From Mucilaginibacter psychrotolerans (lineage in GTDB: Bacteria; Bacteroidota; Bacteroidia; Sphingobacteriales; Sphingobacteriaceae), in contig NZ_SOZE01000047.1 in NCBI RefSeq assembly GCF_004519315.1, forward strand, positions 1 through 38,047: a stretch of DNA of 38,047 nucleotides, given 5' to 3'. Positions 1-7,627 of this stretch are shown here, one piece after another. The notes beneath the pieces were generated by a model, which had not been told where the DNA came from, did no database searches, and worked only from the letters and a program-made list of their open reading frames with translations. Both the position numbers and the translations under genes were made by a program. Numbering within the stretch: position 1 is the first letter of the stretch; the number at the start of each line of letters is the position of its first letter.

Positions 1-95
1 GCCTTGCAAATGAAAAACTAACGCTTATCTTTACCCTACCTAACGTTCTTTATAGCACCTCAAAAGTGCAAAACGGAAAACAGCCAAAAACATAA

Positions 96-959
96 AAACT
101 TTATGGCAGCCAATACGATTACGGCGCAAGGTTCTATGACCCGTTAATCGCAAGGTGGAATACTATCGACCCGCTGGCGGAAATTAGTCGTAGGTGGTCG
201 CCTTATAACTATGTCCTCAACAATCCTATTAGTTTAGTCGATCCTGACGGAATGAAAGTTGATAGTGCAAGTAAACCTGAATGGGATCGTCAAAAACAAC
301 TTATAACAGATAAGCGCAATAATTTTAATCAAGGTATAGCCGATCTTAGGGCAATTGCAGGAGCTACCGGAGTTAATTTAGATGGTCTGATTAGTGGAAT
401 ACAACAACAAGTAACAAGTTTAGATGGAACTCTATCTAATTTGACTAACTTAGAAAATAGTACACAAGTATATGCACTTAGGGGTGGTGTTACAGAGGTT
501 GGAGGTACAACTTTAAATCCTCAAAATCATATAATTACTTTTGCTTTTGGAACGACGGCTAATTTTATTCATGAGACTACACATGGTGGGCAATTTGAAG
601 CAGGTGAGATTGCGTTTAATTCAAGAGGCGCAATAGTTGGGCAAGATGTTAATGATGAAATTTCAGCATATCAAAGGCAATTTGCATATGATCCATCTTC
701 CGTGTCAGGTCTTCGTTCATCTTCAGTTGCAAATACTCTTGGTGCTATTAACGCTACTTGGGTTCAAGGAATTACCACATCAACTGGTGACAGAATTTAT
801 GCTCCAGGAGGAACAGCCAATACAGGTATAAGCCCTGTAAATATTAATTCAGATAGAGCTGCGTTAATGCGGGCATATCCAAACATAGCGAATCAACTTC
901 AGAGTTTGCCCGCGAATTTTACTTTAAAATCAATCCCAGGATTATACTATAAACACTAG
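96..959 (+). pseudogene. C-terminal tip of an RHS/YD-repeat protein with HExxH toxin-like domain
   Basis: The reading frame from 96 encodes the end of an RHS core (YDYGARFYDPLIARW at about 114-158, then NNPISLVDPDG before the ATG at 252). After it comes a 235-residue variable tip. The RHS core is known to shelter a C-terminal toxin in polymorphic toxin proteins. The tip contains HETTH (residues 107-111 counted from the ATG at 252), a zinc-peptidase HExxH signature, and an acidic DEISAY segment 25 residues on that could give a third ligand. In-frame TAA at 93-95 separates this piece from a further open stretch (3-92) that includes NGKQPKT, which looks like RHS sequence. The gene is therefore either an orphan tip or broken by a stop. 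Translation from 252 would give the isolated toxin domain. Toxin activity is inferred; the RHS identity is clear. Confidence 0.75.
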
Positions 960-961
960 AA

Positions 962-1300
962 ATGAAAAGATACCTAATTTGGGGAATGCTGTTTGCTTCC
1001 TGTACTATTAATCAAAAGTTGTCTGGTACTTATCACGCTAATGGTATTGATTATAACGATACCTTGAAACTAAATAAAAATGGCAGTTTTGTTTTACGGG
1101 TCGAAACTACCGAAAGTAAACCGACGTGTACAGGCCAATGGCAATTTCTAACTAAGGACACAATCCTACTAAAGTGTAATCCTGAAGGTATATCCGAAAT
1201 GATTTCAAATACGTATATATCGGAGAGAGAAATGAAAATTGTACTGTTGCGTGACGGTAAAATAAAGTACAAAAACATGATATTAATTAAAGCCCCTTAA
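962..1300 (+). CDS. Small lipoprotein, possible immunity protein for the RHS tip
   Basis: A 112-residue protein begins two bases after the RHS tip stops, so the two are probably co-transcribed. The N-terminus (MKRYLIWGMLFASC) is a lipoprotein signal with lipobox FASC and Cys14, which predicts a protein anchored in the envelope. The rest is beta-rich (LSGTYHANG, GSFVLRVETTE, CTGQWQFL) and resembles small lipocalin-like or META-like lipoproteins, but I cannot assign a family. Polymorphic toxin genes are commonly followed at once by their immunity gene, so an immunity role is a reasonable inference from position only. Its stop codon lies in the loop of a terminator hairpin (1289-1309), so transcription ends here. 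Confidence 0.7.
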   Translation: MKRYLIWGMLFASCTINQKLSGTYHANGIDYNDTLKLNKNGSFVLRVETTESKPTCTGQWQFLTKDTILLKCNPEGISEMISNTYISEREMKIVLLRDGKIKYKNMILIKAP

Positions 1301-1309
1301 CGGGGCTTT
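1289..1309 (+). terminator. Rho-independent terminator after the lipoprotein gene
   Basis: AAAGCCCC (1289-1296) pairs with GGGGCTTT (1302-1309) around a TTAAC loop that contains the stop codon of the gene ending at 1300. Only a short T tract (TTTGTT) follows. Confidence 0.75.
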
Positions 1310-1388
1310 GTTATCCCATCTCGCGCCAGCATTAGCGTAGCGGTGCTGGTGTGTTAAAAGCAAATAAGACAATAGCAACAAAAAGGAA

Positions 1389-1418
1389 TAGAAAAGCCCG
1401 GCTAACCGGGCTTTTCTA
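1389..1418. terminator. Strong bidirectional hairpin terminator
   Basis: A perfect 13-bp stem (1389-1401 with 1406-1418) encloses the loop CTAA. The stem is A/T-rich at its base, so it can end transcription from either side. On the minus strand it overlaps the stop codon of the XRE regulator relic (TAG at 1418-1416). Confidence 0.75.
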
Positions 1419-1628
1419 TTTAACGGCAATATTCTGCTCAAAGAAAGTTTGAAACTTATTTTTAGTAAGCATACCATCAATAATACGATATACAGCATGT
1501 TTATCTTCCTCGTCAAGTTGAGAGATAAGCTGCAACTTTTCATTAGCGGTTTTATCCTCTACCCTGAATAACTTAAACCTCACATGAAAACCTATTACAG
1601 AATTATGCTCGGCAGGAAAAGTAAATCT
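1416..1628 (-). pseudogene. C-terminal relic of an XRE-family HTH regulator
   Basis: The minus strand encodes about 70 residues ending RIIDGMLTKNKFQTFFEQ plus a few more, preceded by DKTANEKLQLISQLDEEDK. This is the familiar C-terminal tail of small XRE-type helix-turn-helix regulators of Bacteroidota. The helix-turn-helix half is missing: a TAA lies directly upstream at 1631-1629, and no start or DNA-binding segment is found before the next gene begins on the other strand at 1641. I read it as a truncated, non-functional regulator. The family is assigned from memory of related tails. Confidence 0.55.
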
Positions 1629-1640
1629 TTATAATGCCCT

Positions 1641-1922
1641 ATGAAACTTCATCAAGTATATAAAATTGTTAAGTGTAAGCTGATTCTCGACCCCGGAACC
1701 AGTAGAAGAAGATTTGTCCCGATAGAAGGGCAAGGTCTTCCAACTAATATATTTATTGAAGGCGATAGGGCCATTAGAGAACGTTACCCTTTAAACACCA
1801 TATTTATCGCATCCGACGTTAAGGTATGCAAAAAATCAGATAGGGAGACATTTTACCTACGTGCTAAAAACCAAAGCTTGATGCCGTTATCATCACTTAA
1901 GCTTGATGTGCATAAGCCTTAG
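1641..1922 (+). CDS. Hypothetical protein, 93 residues
   Basis: I do not recognise a family. The protein starts MKLHQVYKIVKCKLILDPG, is basic and mixed alpha/beta, and contains a plausible folded core (YPLNTIFIASDVKVCKKS, then ETFYLRAKNQSLMPL). No signal peptide or membrane segment is visible. It is divergent from the XRE relic next to it, and its 3' end runs to the repeat-rich DNA starting at 1987. Amino-acid composition looks natural for a real gene. It could belong to the same decayed accessory block as its neighbours. Confidence 0.5.
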   Translation: MKLHQVYKIVKCKLILDPGTSRRRFVPIEGQGLPTNIFIEGDRAIRERYPLNTIFIASDVKVCKKSDRETFYLRAKNQSLMPLSSLKLDVHKP

Positions 1923-1986
1923 TTATAGTCTCATTATTATCGCTGTCAGAAACGTTCTGTTTACGCCATTTAAAAGCATCACCCAA

Positions 1987-2018
1987 CCACAAGCCGGGGA
2001 CGCTTGCGGCAGCGGGGG
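1987..2018 (+). repeat. Dispersed GC-rich repeat, copy 1
   Basis: CCACAAGCCGGGGACGCTTG continues with CGGCAGCGGGGG. This is the first of three direct copies in about 300 bp (the others end at 2081 and 2292). It is much more GC-rich than its surroundings. Confidence 0.8.
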
Positions 2019-2081
2019 GTAGTTGCCATATGGCTACCTTGCATGCGGGCCACAAGCCGGGGACGCTTGCGGCAGCGGGGG
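2019..2081 (+). repeat. Dispersed GC-rich repeat, extended copy 2
   Basis: The longer form of the repeat has a 5' part with a small palindrome (TAGTTGCCATATGGCTACC) followed by TTGCATGCGGG and then the same 32-bp core as copy 1 (2050-2081). An ATG inside the palindrome (2030) opens a chimeric reading frame into the HsdM relic. Confidence 0.8.
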
Positions 2082-2083
2082 AT

Positions 2084-2233
2084 AAAACAAGTTTGGATAT
2101 CACCTGGCTAAAAGATAAATCGTTAGCCGACCTCGACAACCTCCCCGACCCGGATGTACTCGCATTGGACATCATGGAAAACTTAGAAGCGGGGCTGGAA
2201 AATTTCAGGTCGATTGTGAGGCAGTTGGGGTAG
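2084..2233 (+). pseudogene. C-terminal relic of type I restriction-modification methyltransferase (HsdM)
   Basis: About 48 codons read ITWLKDKSLADLDNLPDPD, then VLALDIMENLEAGLENFRSI and a stop at 2231-2233. The WLKD.SL.D...LP.P..LA..I...LE..L..FR pattern is typical of the extreme C-terminus of type I HsdM (N6-adenine methyltransferase) proteins. The catalytic domain is absent. The fragment is flanked on both sides by copies of the same repeat (ending 2081 and starting 2230), which supplies the only possible start codon. It is best read as a leftover of a lost restriction-modification locus. Confidence 0.5.
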
Positions 2234-2292
2234 TAGCCATGTGGCTACCTTGCAAACGGGCCACAAGCCGGGGACGCTTGCGGCAGCGGGGG
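2230..2292 (+). repeat. Dispersed GC-rich repeat, extended copy 3
   Basis: This has the same organisation as copy 2: palindrome GTAGCCATGTGGCTAC (2234-2249), spacer TTGCAAACGGG, then the 32-bp core (2261-2292). Together with copy 2 it brackets the HsdM relic. Confidence 0.8.
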
Positions 2293-2367
2293 TCATACCA
2301 ACGAGTATAGTTGTAAATATGATTCCGAAATTGCCTGCAAACATTATTTCAGATAAATCAAGCATTG

Positions 2368-2682
2368 ATGATAAATAAAAAAATACTAATTTATATCGGC
2401 ATTATATTAATGATAATGGGTTGCGTAATTTATGATCTTTTTAATCGTCGTAACGCGGAAATTGCGCTAAAAAACAGTGACACTGTTGTAGCTATAGTAC
2501 GCGAGATTGGACCAGGTAGAGGCAACTCCACTATCTATGTTGACTATGTTTATGCAGGACAAAATTTAAATAGCAACTTCTCTGTTTCGGTTGACACTTT
2601 CAAAATAGGTGAGAAATTACTGCTAAAAGTATCCAAGGGGTCGCCAAGTAGGTATATTGAATACCTTAATAAAAAATTGTAA
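2368..2682 (+). CDS. Small membrane-anchored protein
   Basis: The protein has 104 residues from the ATG at 2368; a TTG three bases earlier would be an alternative. Residues 5-25 (ILIYIGIILMIMGCVIYDLF) are one transmembrane helix followed by RR, so the rest may face the periplasm. The soluble part (SDTVVAIVREIGPGRGNSTI, then YVDYVYAGQNLNS, then VSVDTFKIGEKLLLKVS) resembles the small beta-sheet domain of DUF3592-type proteins, in which a short conversion-factor-like core follows a membrane helix. That match is only suggestive. No partner gene is adjacent; about 700 bp of gene-free repeat DNA follows. Confidence 0.6.
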   Translation: MINKKILIYIGIILMIMGCVIYDLFNRRNAEIALKNSDTVVAIVREIGPGRGNSTIYVDYVYAGQNLNSNFSVSVDTFKIGEKLLLKVSKGSPSRYIEYLNKKL

Positions 2683-3074
2683 AGTGTTAAAAACAGAGGT
2701 TTTGACGATACGTTGATATTAAACAACTAAAGTATTACGCCTCTATTGGTGTCCCTTGGTGCTCGCCGTTTCCGCCCTTGTTGGTGTTCGTGGTGTTGAC
2801 CGTTGTTGTGTCTTATGACCAACAACTGAAGCGCGGGAATGCCCTCGGCTGATGCCCTATGCTGGTGTGCGCGTGCCTTGTGTATTTATCCTTCCTCCGC
2901 AGTAGGGATTGAAAGGGGAAGCCGACCGCGTGGGGCTTGAGTGGCAGGCAGGGCGGCCGAAGCGCAGCGTAGCCCGACAAAGCCCGGCCTGCCTGCCGGT
3001 AGGCAGGGCCGAAGGCACTGCCCTAAATATTTCTTTGCGTATGTTGATGTGTTACCGGCAATTATTCGCCGTTG

Positions 3075-3115
3075 ACCGCTTTACAGATTCGCTCTTCCTG
3101 CCGATGATTGCCGCG
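3075..3115 (+). repeat. 41-bp intergenic direct repeat, copy 1
   Basis: ACCGCTTTACAGATTCGCTC continues to CCGATGATTGCCGCG. It is repeated at 3247-3287 with one A/G difference. Both copies are followed by sequence of the tcattgcgag type that is often dispersed in related genomes. Confidence 0.8.
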
Positions 3116-3246
3116 TCGCCCCACCGCTCAGCCCCAGGCTCCGCTCCTCGCAAGGACGTGGAGGTGAATAGAATTAATCCATCTACAGCAATTTATTTTA
3201 AACCACTATCCTGTTTAAGAACGGCATCATACCTTCCAAATGCGTA

Positions 3247-3287
3247 ACCGCTTTACAGGTTCGCTCTTCCTGCCGATGATTGCCGCG
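3247..3287 (+). repeat. 41-bp intergenic direct repeat, copy 2
   Basis: Second copy of the repeat at 3075-3115. It is followed by an inverted repeat (ATAGAATTGTCAA at 3315-3327 with TTGACAATTCTAT at 3338-3350), a perfect 13-bp stem with a 10-nt loop that could act as a terminator or repeat-element end. Confidence 0.8.
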
Positions 3288-3389
3288 CTAACGCTCGCAA
3301 TGACGATGTGGTGAATAGAATTGTCAAATTTGGAAGGTTGACAATTCTATCGCTCAGGATGACAAAGGGGAAAACAATACCATTTGTGG

Positions 3390-4991
3390 CTACCTGATGA
3401 TGAGCACGGGCTTGTTGCTACTGCTTTCTTTACTGGCAAATTGCACGGTGATATTTTTATTTGATGCATCCTTTATTACAAAGCTTGCATTTTTGTCGCC
3501 GGCTAGCTGTGCCTTTACAAAGGCTGTTACATCAAAATTAATGCGCTTGGGTTGGCTATCTGCAACAGCGGTGCTTAGTGCGCCTGCAGCGGGTTGAGGT
3601 GCGTTAGTAAATGTAAGGCTATTTTCTTGCCAGCTGCCGTCGTCGATACCAAAGCTTGATAACGTTAAGCTATTTGTATTATCTATATTTTTGCCATAAA
3701 CACTTAGCGTTGCAGAATTTACGGTACTGATATCCTGTAGAGAAAATTTAAGGTATACCGACCGCAGATAATTATTTGCGGTAGCGCCTTTAATTACCAG
3801 GGCGGTATCGGTACCATAATTAGCGGTGCCGAAGCTGCCATTGCGTACAAAGGCATCTGCAGACGGAAGCAACTCGATGGACGGGGTACTGGTATTGAAA
3901 ACCGGCGTGCCTTTGTAATTGATGGCAGAAAAATTACCACCGGTATAGTGGATATAACCATTAAGCACTGCCGCTACCCCGGCAGATTTTGCTGCACGCA
4001 TTGGCGCAAGTACCTGCCATACATTTGTTGCCGGATCGTACGCAAAAACCTGTTTGCCCGGTGTATTATAACCGGTTTGGCCGCCAAGTACAATTATCCT
4101 GTTCCCGTAAACTACTACAGACGATAAAATATGATCCAGCGCAAATGGCATATCGGCCATATTGGTCCAGGTATTGGTTTGCTCGTCGTAAACCTGCAGC
4201 GTTCGCTGGGTTATGGCATCTTCATTTTGATAATGAGAACCGCCCATTACATAAATTTTCCCATTGAAAACAACCGCTCCCGGATGATTTACAGCGTTGT
4301 TTAGTGGTGCAAGTGTTTTCCACCCTGCCGCGGGATTGTTAAGCTCAAATACCAAATGAATCTTAGTGTCTACACGCGACTTATCGGCACCGCCCATATA
4401 ATGTAGCTTACCATTTAAATAGCGCAATTGCCCGGCACCCAGGGCTTGCGGCAAATCGGGCATCCTGGTGTAATCGTTTGTGGCAACATTGTATCTCCAC
4501 ACCTGCTTGGTGCCGAATATCTGGCCGGTGCCTGCTGCATCAGATGTGTACCCTCCTGCCATATAGATATCGGTTCCATCGGTGGTAACGGCAACATGCG
4601 TGCCTCCCCCAAAATTAGATCCGTTGGGTTCCTGCGGTAAACTTTTGATAGATGCCCAGGTATCCACATCCGGGTTGTAAACGTAAGCACGTTTGGTAGG
4701 CGTCCAATTTGGGCGTTTGTTTACATCAAAACCACCGAAGATGTAAAGTTTGCCTTGCACAACCTCGCCTTGTATTTCATGCGTAGCCAGGGGTTGCGCT
4801 TTTGCTGTACCCCAGGTAATCGACGAAAAATCGTCCCCGGCGGCAGGTGCGGCAAAAGGAGCTACCGCGATGCTTTTAAATTTGAGATCTGCCGGTGCAA
4901 GCGGAGCATCGGCCTTTTTACAGTTTGATAAACAGCCTAAAGCGGCCAGCGCAGCTATTTTGGTGGATTGTTTGAATAAGTTTGTAACCAT
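3390..4991 (-). CDS. Kelch-repeat lipoprotein with C-terminal DNRLRE domain
   Basis: I place the start at 4991 (MVTNLFKQSTKIAALAALG), because it gives a lipoprotein signal ending LSNC. The frame stays open 86 codons further upstream, but that part (MPGCRKNAVRL...) does not look like a protein. Roughly residues 45-370 form a Kelch beta-propeller, with repeated units such as YIFGGFDVNKRPNW, IYMAGGYTSDAAG, LHYMGGADKSR, IYVMGGSHYQNED, IIVLGGQTGYNT and IHYTGGNFSA. Residues from about 375 (ADAFVRNGSFGTANYGTDTA) to the end match the DNRLRE/CBM96-type beta-sandwich found in surface polysaccharide-binding proteins. A cell-surface binding or scaffolding role is inferred. It stands alone, divergent from the flavin oxidase gene. 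Confidence 0.8.
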   Translation of the reverse strand: MVTNLFKQSTKIAALAALGCLSNCKKADAPLAPADLKFKSIAVAPFAAPAAGDDFSSITWGTAKAQPLATHEIQGEVVQGKLYIFGGFDVNKRPNWTPTKRAYVYNPDVDTWASIKSLPQEPNGSNFGGGTHVAVTTDGTDIYMAGGYTSDAAGTGQIFGTKQVWRYNVATNDYTRMPDLPQALGAGQLRYLNGKLHYMGGADKSRVDTKIHLVFELNNPAAGWKTLAPLNNAVNHPGAVVFNGKIYVMGGSHYQNEDAITQRTLQVYDEQTNTWTNMADMPFALDHILSSVVVYGNRIIVLGGQTGYNTPGKQVFAYDPATNVWQVLAPMRAAKSAGVAAVLNGYIHYTGGNFSAINYKGTPVFNTSTPSIELLPSADAFVRNGSFGTANYGTDTALVIKGATANNYLRSVYLKFSLQDISTVNSATLSVYGKNIDNTNSLTLSSFGIDDGSWQENSLTFTNAPQPAAGALSTAVADSQPKRINFDVTAFVKAQLAGDKNASFVIKDASNKNITVQFASKESSSNKPVLIIR

Positions 4992-5384
4992 ACCCTGCAG
5001 GTGATTTAATGATACGGGTAAAGCTAAAGAGAAACCGTGGGCCGATAAGATGCCGGCACCTGATTGCCCCATAAATGAGCAATAATGGGAAGGCCCGGCG
5101 CGTATCTGTTGGCCCGGCCTCCTGATGCGCGTTCCTAACCATTTGCACGGTGCAGGTTTAGTTAAATAACCCCACTGCTGGTTCGCGGGTGGCTGCCTGG
5201 GATTTAATAATGCGGCTAGCCTTACAGCATTTTTTCGACACCCCGGCAACGTATAATGCTAAAAGCTATTTACAATGTAAAAAAGGCAAAATTAGCCTTT
5301 AAACCAGGTATAAACACCTGTTTTTCAAATATTTAAAAATATAAACTTTTGTTATGGTTATATTTAGAAACCTAAATTATAATC

Positions 5385-7109
5385 ATGTCAACACCAGTTA
5401 TAGAAAAAGGAAAGGATGGATTTTACCACCCTTCCACAGAAGAACAAATTACCGCGCTTGTGAAAAAAGCGTCGCAGGAAAACCTTGAAATTCGCTGCCG
5501 TGGTGCAGCCCATTCCCTGGCAAGGGCAATTTATACCGACCCGGGCCCAGGCGAACCACCATTACCTAACGAAGTATCCGAGCAAAAACCACCGCTTGGC
5601 CCAAACCTAAACATCATGTTTGACCAGTATGCCAAACTGGTATGGATAGACCAGCAGGCGGGGATAATAGAGGTAGAGGCCGGTATACACTTAGGATACG
5701 ACCCGGAAGACCCAACAGGTACTTCTACCCTGGAAAACAGCCTGCTTTACCAAATATTCACCAAAGGGTTTACACTGAGCGATCTGGGTGGCATTTCGCA
5801 CCAAACGGTCAGCGGGTTTTTAATGACCGGCTCTTCGGGCGGGTCGTTATGGTATGGTATTGAGGAAAATATCATAGGCCTGTGTATCATAGATGGAAAT
5901 GGTGAAGCCGAATGGTTCACCAACGAGCAGGACGAATTTGGGGCCGTGGTGCTTTCGCTGGGCCTGTTGGGCATCGTAAGCAAAATAAGGCTGAAGCTGG
6001 AGCCCAATTACTTTATTTATGGGCAGCAGATCACCTACCCTACCACGCAACCGGCCTGCCCGATTGATCTTTTCGGCCCGGGCACTGCCGATAAACCTTC
6101 GCTTGAAAACTATTTATTAAAAACACCTTACTCCCGCATCCTTTGGTGGCCCCAGGAAAAAGTTGAACGGGTGGTGATTTGGGAAGCAACCCGCGGCGCG
6201 GCAATGCCGGTATTTGATCCCGCCCCCTACGAGGAATTCGCGGATAATAACTTTTTGAGCAATGTAGAGCAACTGGGCGCTTCGATGCTTTTTACCATGC
6301 TGGGTAACAGCAAATTTGGCGTGGTGTGGCAAAAACTTAAGCCCTCTTTTGCCGAATTCAGGCACCTTACAGAACTTTCGTGTGGATCGGGCTTTTTTGC
6401 CAGGTTGTTTGCCGCTATCATCACCTTTATACTACAGGTAATCGGGTTCCTGCTTACCCTTTTCCTGATGACCTTCCCGGCTATTCTGCACGCGCTTTAC
6501 GCGCCGGTTGTAGATGTGCTGCAACCACTCACCAAAAACGGAAAGGGCCAGTTATTTATGGATTATACCTACAGCAGCCTGCCGATGGATAACGGTGCGA
6601 ACGACGTGCTGATGGGGACCGAATTTACCGAGATATGGATACCGCTTGCCGATACGCAACGCGCCATGCAGCTGCTGGATAAAATGTTTAAAGAAGGTAA
6701 GTTTAAAGCCACCGGATACTACTCTACCGAGTTATATGCCGGCAAACAAAACAGCTGCTGGTTGAGCCCTGCTTATGAACGGAATGTATTCCGGATAGAT
6801 TTTTTTTGGTTTAGTACCAACGAAGGTAACCCTGCTGCACGCGACGGCTTTTTTAGCCAGTTTTGGGACCGCCTGAAAGCGGAACAGATCCCGTTCAGGC
6901 TGCACTGGGCAAAATTCCTGCCCGAGTATGAGTACGGGCAATGGGCGGCTTACTTCCGTTCACAATACCCACGTTGGGACGATTTCATGGCCCTAAGGCA
7001 AAAACGCGACCCGAAAAATATTTTCCTGAATGACTACTGGTCGTTGCACCTGTTTGGTACAAAAAAAGACGCTTTGCCAGGCTTACCGGCTGATATAACA
7101 GGTTCTTGA
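5385..7109 (+). CDS. FAD-dependent oxidase (PCMH fold) with an inserted hydrophobic segment
   Basis: The N-terminal half is a PCMH-type FAD-binding domain: RCRGAAHSLARAIYTD (about residues 37-52, with His43 at the place where this family often binds FAD covalently), GISHQTVSGFLMTGSSGGS (136-154), and DEFGAVVLSLGLLGIVSKIR (183-202). The C-terminus (FRLHWAKFLPEYEYG, then DPKNIFLNDYW) resembles sugar-lactone oxidases of the D-arabinono-1,4-lactone/gulonolactone type. Residues 337-372 (FFARLFAAIITFILQVIGFL and following) are strongly hydrophobic and could form a membrane hairpin, which is odd for this mostly soluble family. Substrate is unknown. No signal peptide. The gene is divergent from the Kelch lipoprotein with 393 bp between the two starts. 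Confidence 0.75.
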   Translation: MSTPVIEKGKDGFYHPSTEEQITALVKKASQENLEIRCRGAAHSLARAIYTDPGPGEPPLPNEVSEQKPPLGPNLNIMFDQYAKLVWIDQQAGIIEVEAGIHLGYDPEDPTGTSTLENSLLYQIFTKGFTLSDLGGISHQTVSGFLMTGSSGGSLWYGIEENIIGLCIIDGNGEAEWFTNEQDEFGAVVLSLGLLGIVSKIRLKLEPNYFIYGQQITYPTTQPACPIDLFGPGTADKPSLENYLLKTPYSRILWWPQEKVERVVIWEATRGAAMPVFDPAPYEEFADNNFLSNVEQLGASMLFTMLGNSKFGVVWQKLKPSFAEFRHLTELSCGSGFFARLFAAIITFILQVIGFLLTLFLMTFPAILHALYAPVVDVLQPLTKNGKGQLFMDYTYSSLPMDNGANDVLMGTEFTEIWIPLADTQRAMQLLDKMFKEGKFKATGYYSTELYAGKQNSCWLSPAYERNVFRIDFFWFSTNEGNPAARDGFFSQFWDRLKAEQIPFRLHWAKFLPEYEYGQWAAYFRSQYPRWDDFMALRQKRDPKNIFLNDYWSLHLFGTKKDALPGLPADITGS

Positions 7110-7115
7110 TTCGCC

Positions 7116-7228
7116 GTCACCGCAGGGTGTTTCGATAGAAACCCCTGCGGCGGCATGCCGAGCGGATATGCTGTACAGGAATGTTCTGGTGCCGCAAGGT
7201 CCTTTTTTCGAAGAGACTTTGCGGGGAC
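7116..7228 (-). repeat. MITE-like repeat family R1, copy 1 (inverted)
   Basis: A 113-bp element ending in imperfect terminal inverted repeats (GTCACCGCAGGG at one end, GCGGGGAC at the other). It shares the core GGATATGCTGTAC with two copies at 12987 and 13551, which lie in the opposite orientation. No coding capacity. It follows the stop of the flavin oxidase gene by 6 bp. Confidence 0.75.
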
Positions 7229-7627
7229 GAAAACCAACAAATACCTAGAGCCTCACAAAGGAGTAAAAGTGCGTACCAATTTGGGCAGTCCCTGCGGGCC
7301 TATATGCCGATTGGCAGACAGGGCTATGCGCTTATACTTCACAGGCCTTAACCAAGGGCCGGCCCGCAGGACAACTATGGAGTATCTGCTGCTATCCTAT
7401 TGCATTTCTGAACCATGATTAACAGGATTTAAGGATGGCCTTGAGTGTATTTTAGGAAATTCTTAAACCGCAAAAAATCAAGGTTCAGACAAATTTCGGC
7501 ACTCCACACGGCAGGTCGCCGTTGTGCAAATTCCGTAAGCATAATGATTACTTTTATGATGGGGTTCTGAAACAAGTTCAGAATGACGTTTAATGTTCTT
7601 TGGGGTTCCCTGATTGCCACACCACCC
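7229..7627. other. Gene-free intergenic stretch with palindromic repeats
   Basis: No gene seen. It contains an inverted repeat (TCTGAACCATGATT at 7407-7420 with AATCAAGGTTCAGA at 7476-7489, 13 of 14 matching) and a copy of a second dispersed repeat (7497-7588, also at 37366-37473) that ends GTTCTGAAACAAGTTCAGAA. The block at about 7266-7405 is GC-rich and unexplained. Confidence 0.55.
7497..7588 (+). repeat. Dispersed repeat R2, copy 1
   Basis: It shares ACACGGCAGGT, a GCAAA...CCGTAAGCA segment, TTTTGTGATGGGG (TTTTATGATGGGG here) and a terminal ATGACG with 37366-37473. The 3' end is a small palindrome (TTCTGAAACAAGTTCAGAA). Confidence 0.6.

Larger units (their letters stand above)
2683..3389. 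other. Gene-free repeat-rich stretch
   Basis: No convincing gene. It holds a GC-rich palindromic block (about 2941-3013, with CCTGCCTGCCGGTAGGCAGG), two direct copies of a 41-bp repeat (3075-3115 and 3247-3287, one mismatch) and a hairpin at 3315-3350. The Kelch gene on the minus strand ends at its right edge. Confidence 0.6.

Noticed and set aside
2909..3247. 112-codon plus-strand frame
   Set aside because: It runs through dispersed intergenic repeats (3075-3115 and the GC-rich palindrome), has unnatural composition and no start context.
5250..5384. Vegetative promoter for the flavin oxidase gene
   Set aside because: TATATTTA near 5359 resembles a -7 box, but no TTTG lies 19 bp upstream, so the evidence is too weak.
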